From: Oscillospiraceae bacterium | GTDB lineage: Bacteria > Bacillota_A > Clostridia > Oscillospirales > Oscillospiraceae | DNA: 18,137 nt | Assembly (NCBI GenBank): GCA_024690695.1 | Contig: JAILOS010000111.1 | Coordinates: forward strand, 1-18,137 | Direction: 5' to 3' | Part shown: piece after piece, positions 1-6,497 of the stretch | How positions within the stretch are numbered: position 1 is the first letter of the stretch | How the letters are laid out: each line of letters opens with the position of its first letter | Notes under the pieces: generated by a model | Database searches by the model: none | What the model saw: only the letters and a program-made list of their open reading frames with translations | Told to the model about the DNA's origin: nothing | Program-made: the position numbers and the translations under genes

Positions 1-294
1 GAAGACGACGACGACGGGCCGCTCGCGCAGCCGGCAGGGCGGCGGCGGATCGGGGACGAAGGGCTCATAGCGCTCCGCCCCGCGGCGCAGCGCCGCCGCC
101 TCCCCGTGCCGCAGCTTGACGGCGGCCGAGCAGACGACGGCGATCTCCGGTTTTTTCCGCGCGTCGATCGAGCGGCGGACCAGCCGGCATGCCTCGATCT
201 CCTCCGGTGGGACGCGCAGCTTTTTGGCCGCCAGCGCGGCGAGACGCTCCTCCGGCTCGCCCGGGCGGAGCTTCAGATCGCGCACAAGGATCAT
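1..294 (-). CDS. FAD-dependent dehydrogenase, COG2509-like (N-terminal part only)
   Basis: The gene begins with ATG at 294 and runs off the left edge, so 98 residues are visible and no stop is seen. The segment SIDARKKPEI near residues 43-52 and the preceding MILVRDLKL-type strand match the small N-terminal domain that precedes the FAD-binding fold in uncharacterised COG2509 dehydrogenases. The last visible residues (RPVVVVF) are where the dinucleotide-binding strand should begin, so the FAD motif itself lies outside the window. Its ATG overlaps the TGA of the upstream flavoprotein gene by four bases (ATGA), which implies translational coupling. Reaction and substrate are unknown for this family. 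The family call is by recognition of the N-terminal pattern and is fairly safe; the rest of the protein cannot be checked here. Confidence 0.75.
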   Translation of the reverse strand, partial: MILVRDLKLRPGEPEERLAALAAKKLRVPPEEIEACRLVRRSIDARKKPEIAVVCSAAVKLRHGEAAALRRGAERYEPFVPDPPPPCRLRERPVVVVF

Positions 295-1505
295 CGCAGC
301 AGCCTCCCCGCAAGGCGGCCGCTGGCCCAGGCCCACTGCAGGTTATAGCCCCCGCAGTCGCCGTCGATATCCAGCAGCTCGCCGCAGACGTACAGGCCCG
401 GGCAGAGCCGGCTCTGCAGCGTGCGCGGATCGAAGTCCGCGGTGCGCAGACCGCCGGCGGTCACCTGCGCCTGGTCGAAGCCCTCCGTGCCGCGCACGGG
501 GAGCGCAAAATCCTTGCAGGCTGCGGCGACGTGCCGCAGCTCGTTGGGCCGCAGCGTGCCGACCGGGCGCTTGAGCTCGACGCCGCTGTATTTGAGCAGC
601 ATCTTCCCCAGCCGGTTGTGCAGCAGCCCGGTCAGCAGTTCGCTCGCCTCGAGGCCAGGCAGCGTGCGCACGCGCTCGGAAAGCATCGCCTCCACGTTCT
701 CGGGCCCGTAGGTCCGCAGAAAGTCGGCGTGCAGCTTCAGGCCCTCGCCGCCCGCGGCCGCGGCGCGGCTGAGCTCGAAGACCGCCGGGCCGGACACGCC
801 CCGCTCGGTAAACTGCAGCTCGCCCTCCGCTTCGGCCAGCCGCTCGCGCCCCCGCCGCAGCGAGAGCGCCGCGTCGGCCCGCACGCCCTTGAGCGCGCGC
901 GGATAGTCCGGCTCGGTCACGAGCTGCACCAGCGCCGGATAGAGCGCGGTGCGCCGGTGTCCCAGGGGCCGCAGCAGCTCGTAGCCGTCGCTCACGCCGC
1001 CGAGCTTCGCCCCGGCGGCTCCGCCGCAGGCGACGATCAGCGCGTCGGCCGTCAGCGCCTCGCCGTCGAGCTCAACGAGAAAGCGCCCGCCCTCGCGGCG
1101 GAGCGCCCTCGCGGGGCTGGCGGTTTTCAGCTCCACGCCGCGCTGCGCGATCTGAAAGCGCAGCACGTCCAGCACGCTCGACGCGGAATCCGACAGCGGA
1201 TAGACCCGCCCGCTGTCCTCGGTCACGGTCAGCAGCCCGAAGGAGCGAAACAGCGCGAGCGTCTCCGTCGGCGGCAGCTCGCGCAGCGCCGGGAGCACGA
1301 AGGCCGGGTCCGCCCCGTGGTAGTGCGCGGGAGAGGAGGCGGCAAGATTCGTCAGATTGCAGCGGCCGTTGCCGGTCGAGAGCAGCTTGCGGCCGACGCG
1401 CTGCTGGCGCTCCAGCAGCGTGACGCGCCGGTTTTCGTCCTCCGCGGCGGTCAGCGCGGCCATCAGGCCGGAGGCGCCGCCGCCGATCACCAGTACGCTC
1501 TCCAT
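291..1505 (-). CDS. NAD(P)/FAD-dependent oxidoreductase, HI0933/YhiN/BaiN-like family
   Basis: This is a 404-residue flavoprotein of normal length for the family. The dinucleotide-binding motif GGGASGL is at residues 8-14, and the family signature STGNGRCNLTN is at about 43-53. The C-terminal FAD-contact segment contains GELLDIDGDCGGYNLQWAW. COG2081 members include BaiN, linked to bile-acid 7-dehydroxylation in Clostridium scindens, but most have no proven substrate, so no reaction is assigned. The protein should be cytoplasmic. It starts three bases after the asparaginase stop and its own stop overlaps the next flavoprotein start, so the three genes are almost certainly co-transcribed and translationally linked. 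Two different FAD families placed back to back is notable. Confidence 0.93.
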   Translation of the reverse strand: MESVLVIGGGASGLMAALTAAEDENRRVTLLERQQRVGRKLLSTGNGRCNLTNLAASSPAHYHGADPAFVLPALRELPPTETLALFRSFGLLTVTEDSGRVYPLSDSASSVLDVLRFQIAQRGVELKTASPARALRREGGRFLVELDGEALTADALIVACGGAAGAKLGGVSDGYELLRPLGHRRTALYPALVQLVTEPDYPRALKGVRADAALSLRRGRERLAEAEGELQFTERGVSGPAVFELSRAAAAGGEGLKLHADFLRTYGPENVEAMLSERVRTLPGLEASELLTGLLHNRLGKMLLKYSGVELKRPVGTLRPNELRHVAAACKDFALPVRGTEGFDQAQVTAGGLRTADFDPRTLQSRLCPGLYVCGELLDIDGDCGGYNLQWAWASGRLAGRLLR

Positions 1506-1508
1506 GGC

Positions 1509-2507
1509 TCAGCCCCGATAGAGGATGTCGTGCGCGACCGGCGTATAGAACAGGCGCGCGGCCTCCTCGGCGTCGCGCGTCCGGCCGAGGATCCACATCA
1601 TCTTTGCCAGCGCGGCCTCGCTGGTCATGTCGTAGGCCTCCAGCACGCGGCGGTTGCTCTTGAGCCGGTGGCCGACCTCGTAGACGGAGAGGTCAGAGCC
1701 CTCGTTCTGCACCTGCGTGGTCATCACGAGAAAGCGCCCCTGCTCCGTGTAGCGGCGCACGGCCTCGAAGAGCTTGCCGTCCTGATAGCTCGGCAGGCCG
1801 CCGACGCCGAAGCACTCGAGGATCAGCGCGTCCTTGCGCTCGAGCATGAACTCCAGCAGCTCGTGGTCGGTGCCGGGGATCATTTTCACCAGGCCCACAC
1901 GCTCGTCGAGCTGCGCGCAGAAGCTCGGGCTCTCGTCGAAGTCCGGCTCGATGTAGACCATCAGCCGATGGTCGTGGAGCTGGCCGAGCTCGGGGTAATT
2001 GATGCTGGAAAAGGCGGTGAAGCTCTTCGAGCAGGTCTTGCGCGCCCGCGTCCCGAGGATCACGCGCCCGCTGAACACGATGCACACGCCGTGGAGCTGC
2101 TCCGAGCAGGCGCAGACGAAGGCGTCCGTCAGATTCAGCTTGGAATCGGTGGAGTCGTAGTTGATGGGCTTCTGCGCGCCGGTCAGCACGATCGGCTTGC
2201 GGGCGCCGCGCGCCATGTACGACAGCGCCGCGGCCGTGTAGGCCATCGTGTCGGTGCCGTGGCTGATGACGAAGCCGTCGTAGCGGTCGTAGTTGTCCGC
2301 CAGCGCCTGCGCGACGCGGCGCCAGTGGGCGGGGGTGACGTTGGTGCTGTCGATGCTGAACAGCGACAGGCAGTCCACCCGGCACAGCTCCGAGATCGCC
2401 GGGACGAAGCGCAGCAGCTGCTCCGGCGTCAGCTCCGGGGCGAGGCCCTCCGGCGTCATCTCGGAGGCGATCGTGCCGCCGGTGCCGAGCATCAGGATCC
2501 GTTTCAT
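1509..2507 (-). CDS. ansA: Type I L-asparaginase
   Basis: This 332-residue enzyme hydrolyses L-asparagine to aspartate and ammonia. The two family signatures are present: the N-terminal threonine loop GTGGTIAS (Thr12 as likely nucleophile) and HGTDTM at residues 83-88 (Thr85 and Asp86 as the second catalytic site). TGAQKPI at about 109-115 is also typical. No signal peptide is seen, so this is the cytoplasmic type I enzyme. The start at 2507 is chosen because the GTGGT strand follows at once and a GGAGG lies eight bases upstream (2516-2520); the reading frame stays open further upstream, but that part is antiframe to the lipoprotein gene. It lies 20 bases after the lipoprotein gene and three bases before the flavoprotein gene, within the minus-strand operon. 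Confidence 0.95.
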   Translation of the reverse strand: MKRILMLGTGGTIASEMTPEGLAPELTPEQLLRFVPAISELCRVDCLSLFSIDSTNVTPAHWRRVAQALADNYDRYDGFVISHGTDTMAYTAAALSYMARGARKPIVLTGAQKPINYDSTDSKLNLTDAFVCACSEQLHGVCIVFSGRVILGTRARKTCSKSFTAFSSINYPELGQLHDHRLMVYIEPDFDESPSFCAQLDERVGLVKMIPGTDHELLEFMLERKDALILECFGVGGLPSYQDGKLFEAVRRYTEQGRFLVMTTQVQNEGSDLSVYEVGHRLKSNRRVLEAYDMTSEAALAKMMWILGRTRDAEEAARLFYTPVAHDILYRG

Positions 2508-2527
2508 GGCCGATACCTCCCGCAGGC

Positions 2528-3361
2528 TTATTTCAGACGGAAGAACAGCGTGTTGCCGTCCGCGACGTCGTAGATGTATTCGCCCTCGCCCCATTCGCGG
2601 GCGCGGTTGTAGAAGCCGACGACGCAGCCGTCGTAGCCGACCGGCACCCGGAAGGCGGCGATGAACCGATAGGCGCAGGCGTGATCCTCCCAGGGCGTGA
2701 ACTCGTCCTCCACGAGGCGAATCATCTCCCAGGTGCGGCCCTGCCAGAGGATCGTGCTGGCGGTAAAGCCGTCGTCGCGCGTCACGGAGCTGTCGTCGTG
2801 CAGGACGATGTTGTAATAGTCCTCGATGCAGGGGCCGACGCGCATGCCGTTTTCCCAGGCGGCGTCGTCGCTGAACACGATCTGCACGCCGACCACGCGC
2901 CACTCGTAGCCCTCCAGCGGCGGCAGCTCCTCGTCGCCCTCGAAGATCTTATAGCCGACGACTGTCAGCTTGCCGACCGTCGTCTGCGTCGGATCGCCGT
3001 TGGTGATCGTAATATAGTCGTAGCTGCGGTCGGGCCCGATCAGGTTCTTGTCCAGGCCGTACGCCTCAAAATCCGGCATCGGCGCCTCGACGGCGGGCTC
3101 GGGCGTGGGTTCGGGCGTGGGCTCGGGCGCAGGTTCGGGCGTGGGCTCGGGCGTGTCTTCCTCCGCCGCCTTTTTCCTCTCCCGCCCGGTTTTTCCGGAA
3201 GCGGGCTCGTCCTCGTCCGTCTCCTTGCCGCGGCGGGAGCGCCGGGTGGAAATCTCCTCGTCGTCGTCCTCGTCGTCCCGCCCCGGCAGCGCGCAGGCAG
3301 CCAGAGAAAAGACCAGCGCCAGCGCCAGCAGCAGCGCAAGCAGGCGTTTCATCGTTTTCAT
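2528..3361 (-). CDS. Lipoprotein with acidic/TRRS module, TPEP linker and unknown C-terminal domain
   Basis: The 277-residue product has a type II signal peptide ending in LAAC (lipidated Cys23). Next come an eight-residue acidic tract at 29-36, TRRS at 39-42, a charged stretch, and a Pro/Glu linker with TPEP-type repeats to about residue 90. The C-terminal domain of about 190 residues is Tyr/Trp/Asp-rich and predicted extracellular; it contains three cysteines. I do not recognise this domain. The start at 3361 has GGAGG nine bases upstream; a second Met at residue 4 is less well placed. It sits 29 bases after the zinc-ribbon gene and 20 bases before asparaginase, so it belongs to their operon. 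The anchor module is the same as in two other nearby lipoproteins whose C-terminal domains are unrelated to this one. Confidence 0.85.
   Translation of the reverse strand: MKTMKRLLALLLALALVFSLAACALPGRDDEDDDEEISTRRSRRGKETDEDEPASGKTGRERKKAAEEDTPEPTPEPAPEPTPEPTPEPAVEAPMPDFEAYGLDKNLIGPDRSYDYITITNGDPTQTTVGKLTVVGYKIFEGDEELPPLEGYEWRVVGVQIVFSDDAAWENGMRVGPCIEDYYNIVLHDDSSVTRDDGFTASTILWQGRTWEMIRLVEDEFTPWEDHACAYRFIAAFRVPVGYDGCVVGFYNRAREWGEGEYIYDVADGNTLFFRLK
3096..3155 (-). repeat. Tandem 12-bp repeat encoding a Pro/Glu linker
   Basis: Five near-identical 12-base units (GGCTCGGGCGTG on the plus strand, with GGTTCGGGCGTG variants) are read in frame as TPEP or APEP. Gain or loss of a unit would keep the frame and only change linker length. 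Confidence 0.85.
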
Positions 3362-3390
3362 CGTGCGGTTCCTCCTTTTCGTGCGCCGTA

Positions 3391-4224
3391 TCAGCCGCGG
3401 CGGAAGCTGACCAGGCCGACGCCCTCGCCGAAGTCGATCGTCAGCTTTCCGTCGTTGAGCCAGTAGCTGTTGGTATCGCCGTCCCAGGCGACGGTGTAGT
3501 CGGTGAGCGTATAGGAGCCGCTGTCGGAAAACGCGGTCTCCTCAAACGCCTCGTCAATGAGCTCGTCGGTGTATCCCTCCACACTCTTGCCGTAGTACGC
3601 GCTGAAATCCTCCTCGCTCAGGCCGGCCTCGGCCAGCGCGTCCCGGAAATAGGCGAGCAGCGCTTCCCGCAGCACGGCGGCGGCCGGCTTCATGTCGACG
3701 CTGCGCGCGTAGTCGCCGCTCTCGCTGAAGGTGAGCTCAATGCTCGCCGTGAGCGGGCCGTCGAGATACGGCCGGATCTCCTCCCCGATGTTTGCAACCA
3801 TGACGTCGGTCACGTCGATCTCGCCGCTCCAGCGGCCGCAGACGGTCGGCTCCGGGGTCGGCTCGGCCTTTTCCGTGACGGAGCGCGTGCTGCGGCGGGA
3901 GCCGCCGTCGTCCTCGTCCGCCTCGGCGCCGAAGCGCTGCCAGAGGAGCCAGCCCGCCAGCGCGAGCACGGCGACGACGGCCAGCGCGATCAGCGGCACG
4001 AGCCGCTTTTTTTCTTTTTTCGGCGCGGGCGACGGGCCGGGCGCGGGCGTCGGAGGAACGGCGGCCGGGGCCGGCGGGTTTTTCCGGGGCTCCGCGGCTC
4101 TGGCGCGGATCAGCGCCTCCGCCTCCGCGAAGGACAGGCCGCAGGCGCGGCAGCAGTTCCCGCCCTCGTTCAGCGTTTCGCAGGCGGGGCAGACCCAGTT
4201 CGTGATGCTTTTCCGATCGTTCAT
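3391..4224 (-). CDS. Zinc-ribbon, single-pass membrane protein with 149-residue extracellular domain
   Basis: This 277-residue protein has a short N-terminal zinc ribbon with cysteines at 12, 15, 25 and 28. A Pro/Ala-rich segment follows, then a basic stop (KKEKKR, 69-74), one transmembrane helix at about 75-95, an acidic patch at 101-106 and RRS at 110-112. The C-terminal domain (129-277) follows a short TPEP linker. By the positive-inside rule the ribbon is cytoplasmic and the C-terminal domain outside. The C-terminal domain aligns without gaps to that of the lipoprotein at 4390-5130: by hand count about 70 of 149 positions are identical, including AFSDSG, WDG and GKLTI blocks. Function is unknown; alternating strands and a helical middle suggest a lipocalin-like barrel, which is inference. 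It is the first gene of the operon downstream of the promoter at 4272-4300. Confidence 0.85.
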   Translation of the reverse strand: MNDRKSITNWVCPACETLNEGGNCCRACGLSFAEAEALIRARAAEPRKNPPAPAAVPPTPAPGPSPAPKKEKKRLVPLIALAVVAVLALAGWLLWQRFGAEADEDDGGSRRSTRSVTEKAEPTPEPTVCGRWSGEIDVTDVMVANIGEEIRPYLDGPLTASIELTFSESGDYARSVDMKPAAAVLREALLAYFRDALAEAGLSEEDFSAYYGKSVEGYTDELIDEAFEETAFSDSGSYTLTDYTVAWDGDTNSYWLNDGKLTIDFGEGVGLVSFRRG

Positions 4225-4271
4225 GGCGCGCTTCCTTTCCTTCGTCGTCGGCTGCCTGTACTTCAGCTTTC

Positions 4272-4300
4272 AGTATAGCCGATTTTTTCCGCGCTGTAAA
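4272..4300 (-). promoter_or_regulatory. Sigma-A-type promoter for the zinc-ribbon/asparaginase operon
   Basis: On the minus strand TTTACA (4295-4300) and TATACT (4272-4277) are separated by 17 bases. The expected start of transcription is near 4265, about 40 bases before the ATG at 4224. Confidence 0.8.
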
Positions 4301-4320
4301 GGTGCTTGGCGTCCGGCGCG

Positions 4321-4355
4321 AAAAACGCCCGGGGCTCTGAACCCCCGGGCGTTTT
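4321..4355 (-). terminator. Rho-independent terminator after the 4390-5130 lipoprotein gene
   Basis: A perfect 13-bp inverted repeat (4322-4334 with 4343-4355, GC-rich core CGCCCGGGG, eight-base loop) starts 35 bases after the stop and ends in five Ts on the minus strand. It separates the lipoprotein pair from the next operon. The stem is flanked by A/T on both sides, so it could also work on the plus strand. Confidence 0.9.
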
Positions 4356-4389
4356 CCTCGGTTTTCCGGTTTTCGGTTTTTGTTTTCGC

Positions 4390-5130
4390 TCAGGCGCGCT
4401 TGAATTCGACCGTGCCGAGCTCGTCGCCGAATTCGATGGTCAGCTTGCCGCCGGACAGCGTATAGTTGTTGGTCTCGCCGTCCCAGGTGATGGTGCTGTC
4501 GGTGATCGTGCAATCGCCGCTGTCGGAGAAAGCGGCCTCTTCCTCTACGGTCTCCAGCATCATGTCGACGAAGGCCTCGAGGCTCATGCCGTAGGCGGCC
4601 TCAAAGTCCGCCGCAGACACGCCCTGCTGCGCCAGCGCGTCATTGAGATAGCTGAGCACCGCGTCCTTCAGCACGGGCAGCATCTTCTCCAGATCGACGG
4701 CGCGGGAATAGCCGCCCTCCTCGTACAGAACGATCGTGACGCCGGCCTCGAGCTTCCCGTTGATGTAGGGGCCGATCTCTTCGCCCATGGCTTCCAGCAT
4801 GGAGTCGGTCATGTCGACCGTGGCGACCCACTTGCCGTAGATGGACGCGGACTCGGTCTCGGCGGGTTTCTCCTCGGGCTTCTCTTCGGGCTTCTCCTCG
4901 GGCTTCTCCTCAGGCTTCTCCTCGGGCTTCTCCTCGGGCGTATCGGCGACGTCGGTCCCGGGCTCGTCGTCCTTGTCCTTGTCCTTGTCCTTGTCCCGAT
5001 CGCTTCTGCGGGTGCTGACGCGCTCGTCGTCGTCATCGTCGTCGTCCTTGCCGCTGTCTCCGCAGGCGGCCAGGGCGAAGATCATCGCCAGCGCCAGCAG
5101 GATCGCGAGCAGCCGCTTCCAGTTTTTCAT
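4390..5130 (-). CDS. Lipoprotein with acidic/TRRS module, EEKP repeats and the shared 149-residue domain
   Basis: The product has 246 residues. A type II signal peptide ends in LAAC (Cys23). It is followed by an acidic tract at 29-36, TRRS at 40-43, a Lys-Asp dipeptide run at 47-54, six EEKP units at 66-89, and a C-terminal domain at 98-246. The signal peptide plus acidic tract is close to that of the upstream gene: about 26 of the first 36 residues are identical. The C-terminal domain is instead a paralogue of the one in the zinc-ribbon membrane protein downstream. The protein therefore combines parts of both neighbours. Function is unknown; a surface sensor or ligand-binding role is only a guess. 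A GAGGA element lies upstream of the ATG, and the gene begins 48 bases after the preceding lipoprotein gene, so the two are probably co-transcribed. Confidence 0.87.
   Translation of the reverse strand: MKNWKRLLAILLALAMIFALAACGDSGKDDDDDDDERVSTRRSDRDKDKDKDKDDEPGTDVADTPEEKPEEKPEEKPEEKPEEKPEEKPAETESASIYGKWVATVDMTDSMLEAMGEEIGPYINGKLEAGVTIVLYEEGGYSRAVDLEKMLPVLKDAVLSYLNDALAQQGVSAADFEAAYGMSLEAFVDMMLETVEEEAAFSDSGDCTITDSTITWDGETNNYTLSGGKLTIEFGDELGTVEFKRA
4865..4936 (-). repeat. Tandem 12-bp repeat encoding EEKP units
   Basis: Six 12-base units of the type GGCTTCTCCTCG (plus strand) with single-base variants code for six EEKP tetrapeptides. It is followed downstream, within the same gene, by a short 6-bp repeat (GTCCTT, near 4969-4997) coding for the Lys-Asp run. 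Confidence 0.88.
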
Positions 5131-5178
5131 AAGCTCATCCTCTTTTCTTGTTTTTTTGAGTTTAACGGGCTTGCCCCG

Positions 5179-6360
5179 TTACCAGTAATAGGTCTCCTCG
5201 CCGGTGAAGTTGCCGTCGGAGTCGTAGTAGCGGTAGGTCAAGCCGTCGGAGTCCGTGCTCGAGCCGGTGTAGAGATAGGTCACCGTCGTCCGGCCGTAAT
5301 AATCGCCGCCCTCGCCGTAGCTGTCGAGCGAGTAAGATGCAAGACGGCCGAGGGAATCGTAGGTGTAGGTGTAGCCCATCGCGGAGGTCATCAGATAGTT
5401 CCCGTCGTAGTAGCCGAAGAACTCGTCGGTGATCCGGCCCTCGTCGTCGTAGCTGCGCACGACGCTGTCGCAGTAGAGGACCTTGCCGCTCTTGTCGCGC
5501 GTGACGCTGCCGGTGTATTCGCCGGAAATCTCGTCGTAGGAGCTTTCCGTGACCCGGCAGTCGCTCCAGTCGCTGTTCCAGACGGTACGGGTGTTGCCGG
5601 AGTAATAAATGAAGGGTTCGTCCTCTTCAAACGTGCCGTCGTCGTTGAAGTAGATGGCCAGCAGCGTGGCGTAATCGTCGTCGTAGATCTCGAAGTCAAA
5701 GCGCTCCCAGGAGTAATCCACCCACTCGATGTCGTTGCCGCTGCGGTCGCGGATATAGGAGTCGATATACTCCTCGCTGTAGGAGGAGTCGCGGAAGACC
5801 TGCTGGCCCTCCCAGAAGGTCACGGTGTCGGCGTCGATAATGCCGCCCTTGTAGCTGAACACGTGATGCGAGAGCCTGCTGCCGTCCCTGTCGGTGCGGG
5901 TGATCTCGGAAATACGGTCGCTCTTGTAGCTGAACGTATACTCGCCGAGCGTGTCGTAGCTGTCGGTGGAGCGGATGACGAGGCGCGCGAGACGGCGGGA
6001 CGCGTCGAGATAGACCTCCTGCTCGGCGCCGTAGACGCTGTAGACCAGATCGGGCTTTGCGGAGGGCGCCGGCGGCTCGGGCGTGGGCTCCGGGGGCGCG
6101 GGCTCGACGACCGGGGCGGGCGTTTCGGCCGGAGCGGGAGCGGCGGTCTCCGCCGGAGCGGGCGTTTCGGCCGGAGCGGGCGTTTCCTCCGGATCGTCCG
6201 GCTTCTGCGTCTCCGTCGTCTCCGCCTTCTTGCCGGAGCGGCGGCGCGGGGTCTCGTCTTCGTCGTCATCGTCGTCCCTGTCGCCGCTTCCGCAGGCGGC
6301 CAGGGCAAAGGCCATGACGAGCGCGAGCAGCAGAGCGATCAGTCTCCGCCAGTTTTTCAT
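5179..6360 (-). CDS. Lipoprotein with acidic/RRS module, PAET linker and YD/RHS-like repeats
   Basis: The product has 393 residues. A signal peptide ends in LAAC (Cys23), with an acidic tract at 29-36 and RRRS at 39-42. A long Pro/Ala/Glu/Thr linker covers about 54-103. The remaining 290 residues are very rich in Tyr, Asp, Ser and Arg and contain YD-repeat-like units, the clearest being YTYDSLGRLASYSLDSYG near 332-349, with weaker copies such as SYDDEGRI (about 303-310) and FSYKSDRISEI (about 139-149). Such repeats form the beta-sheet strips of RHS proteins, but the RHS core and toxin tail are absent, so a toxin shell is unlikely. The start at 6360 has GGGGGAGA upstream. A 7-bp hairpin at 5163-5181 covers the stop codon. 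Ligand or partner is unknown. Confidence 0.85.
   Translation of the reverse strand: MKNWRRLIALLLALVMAFALAACGSGDRDDDDDEDETPRRRSGKKAETTETQKPDDPEETPAPAETPAPAETAAPAPAETPAPVVEPAPPEPTPEPPAPSAKPDLVYSVYGAEQEVYLDASRRLARLVIRSTDSYDTLGEYTFSYKSDRISEITRTDRDGSRLSHHVFSYKGGIIDADTVTFWEGQQVFRDSSYSEEYIDSYIRDRSGNDIEWVDYSWERFDFEIYDDDYATLLAIYFNDDGTFEEDEPFIYYSGNTRTVWNSDWSDCRVTESSYDEISGEYTGSVTRDKSGKVLYCDSVVRSYDDEGRITDEFFGYYDGNYLMTSAMGYTYTYDSLGRLASYSLDSYGEGGDYYGRTTVTYLYTGSSTDSDGLTYRYYDSDGNFTGEETYYW
6112..6189 (-). repeat. Imperfect repeat encoding the PAET/PAPAET linker
   Basis: Near-identical blocks (GCCGGAGCGGGCGTTTC on the plus strand occurs twice exactly, with diverged copies between) code for residues 58-83 of the YD-repeat lipoprotein. 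Confidence 0.75.
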
Positions 6361-6411
6361 GGGTTTCTCCCCCTTTGTTCAAAGTATGGGCGCGCGGTCC
6401 GTATATTCTAT

Positions 6412-6440
6412 ATTATGAAGCCTTCGCCCTGTCTTGTCAA
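6412..6440 (-). promoter_or_regulatory. Sigma-A-type promoter for the lipoprotein pair
   Basis: TTGACA (6435-6440) and CATAAT (6412-6417) lie 17 bases apart on the minus strand, about 50 bases upstream of the ATG at 6360. An overlapping TAATAT could serve as the -10 with a 19-base spacer. Confidence 0.8.
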
Positions 6441-6497
6441 GGCGCAGATAAGGGGCGGGCGCGATTCCGGGCCCGGCGGGGCCGGTGAAGGCGGCCC

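Noticed and set aside
189..2573. Very long plus-strand open frame opposite the flavoprotein and asparaginase genes
   Set aside because: It is antisense to two clearly recognised genes, has no domain, and is rich in Arg/Ala/Gln/His as expected for antisense frames of GC-rich coding DNA.
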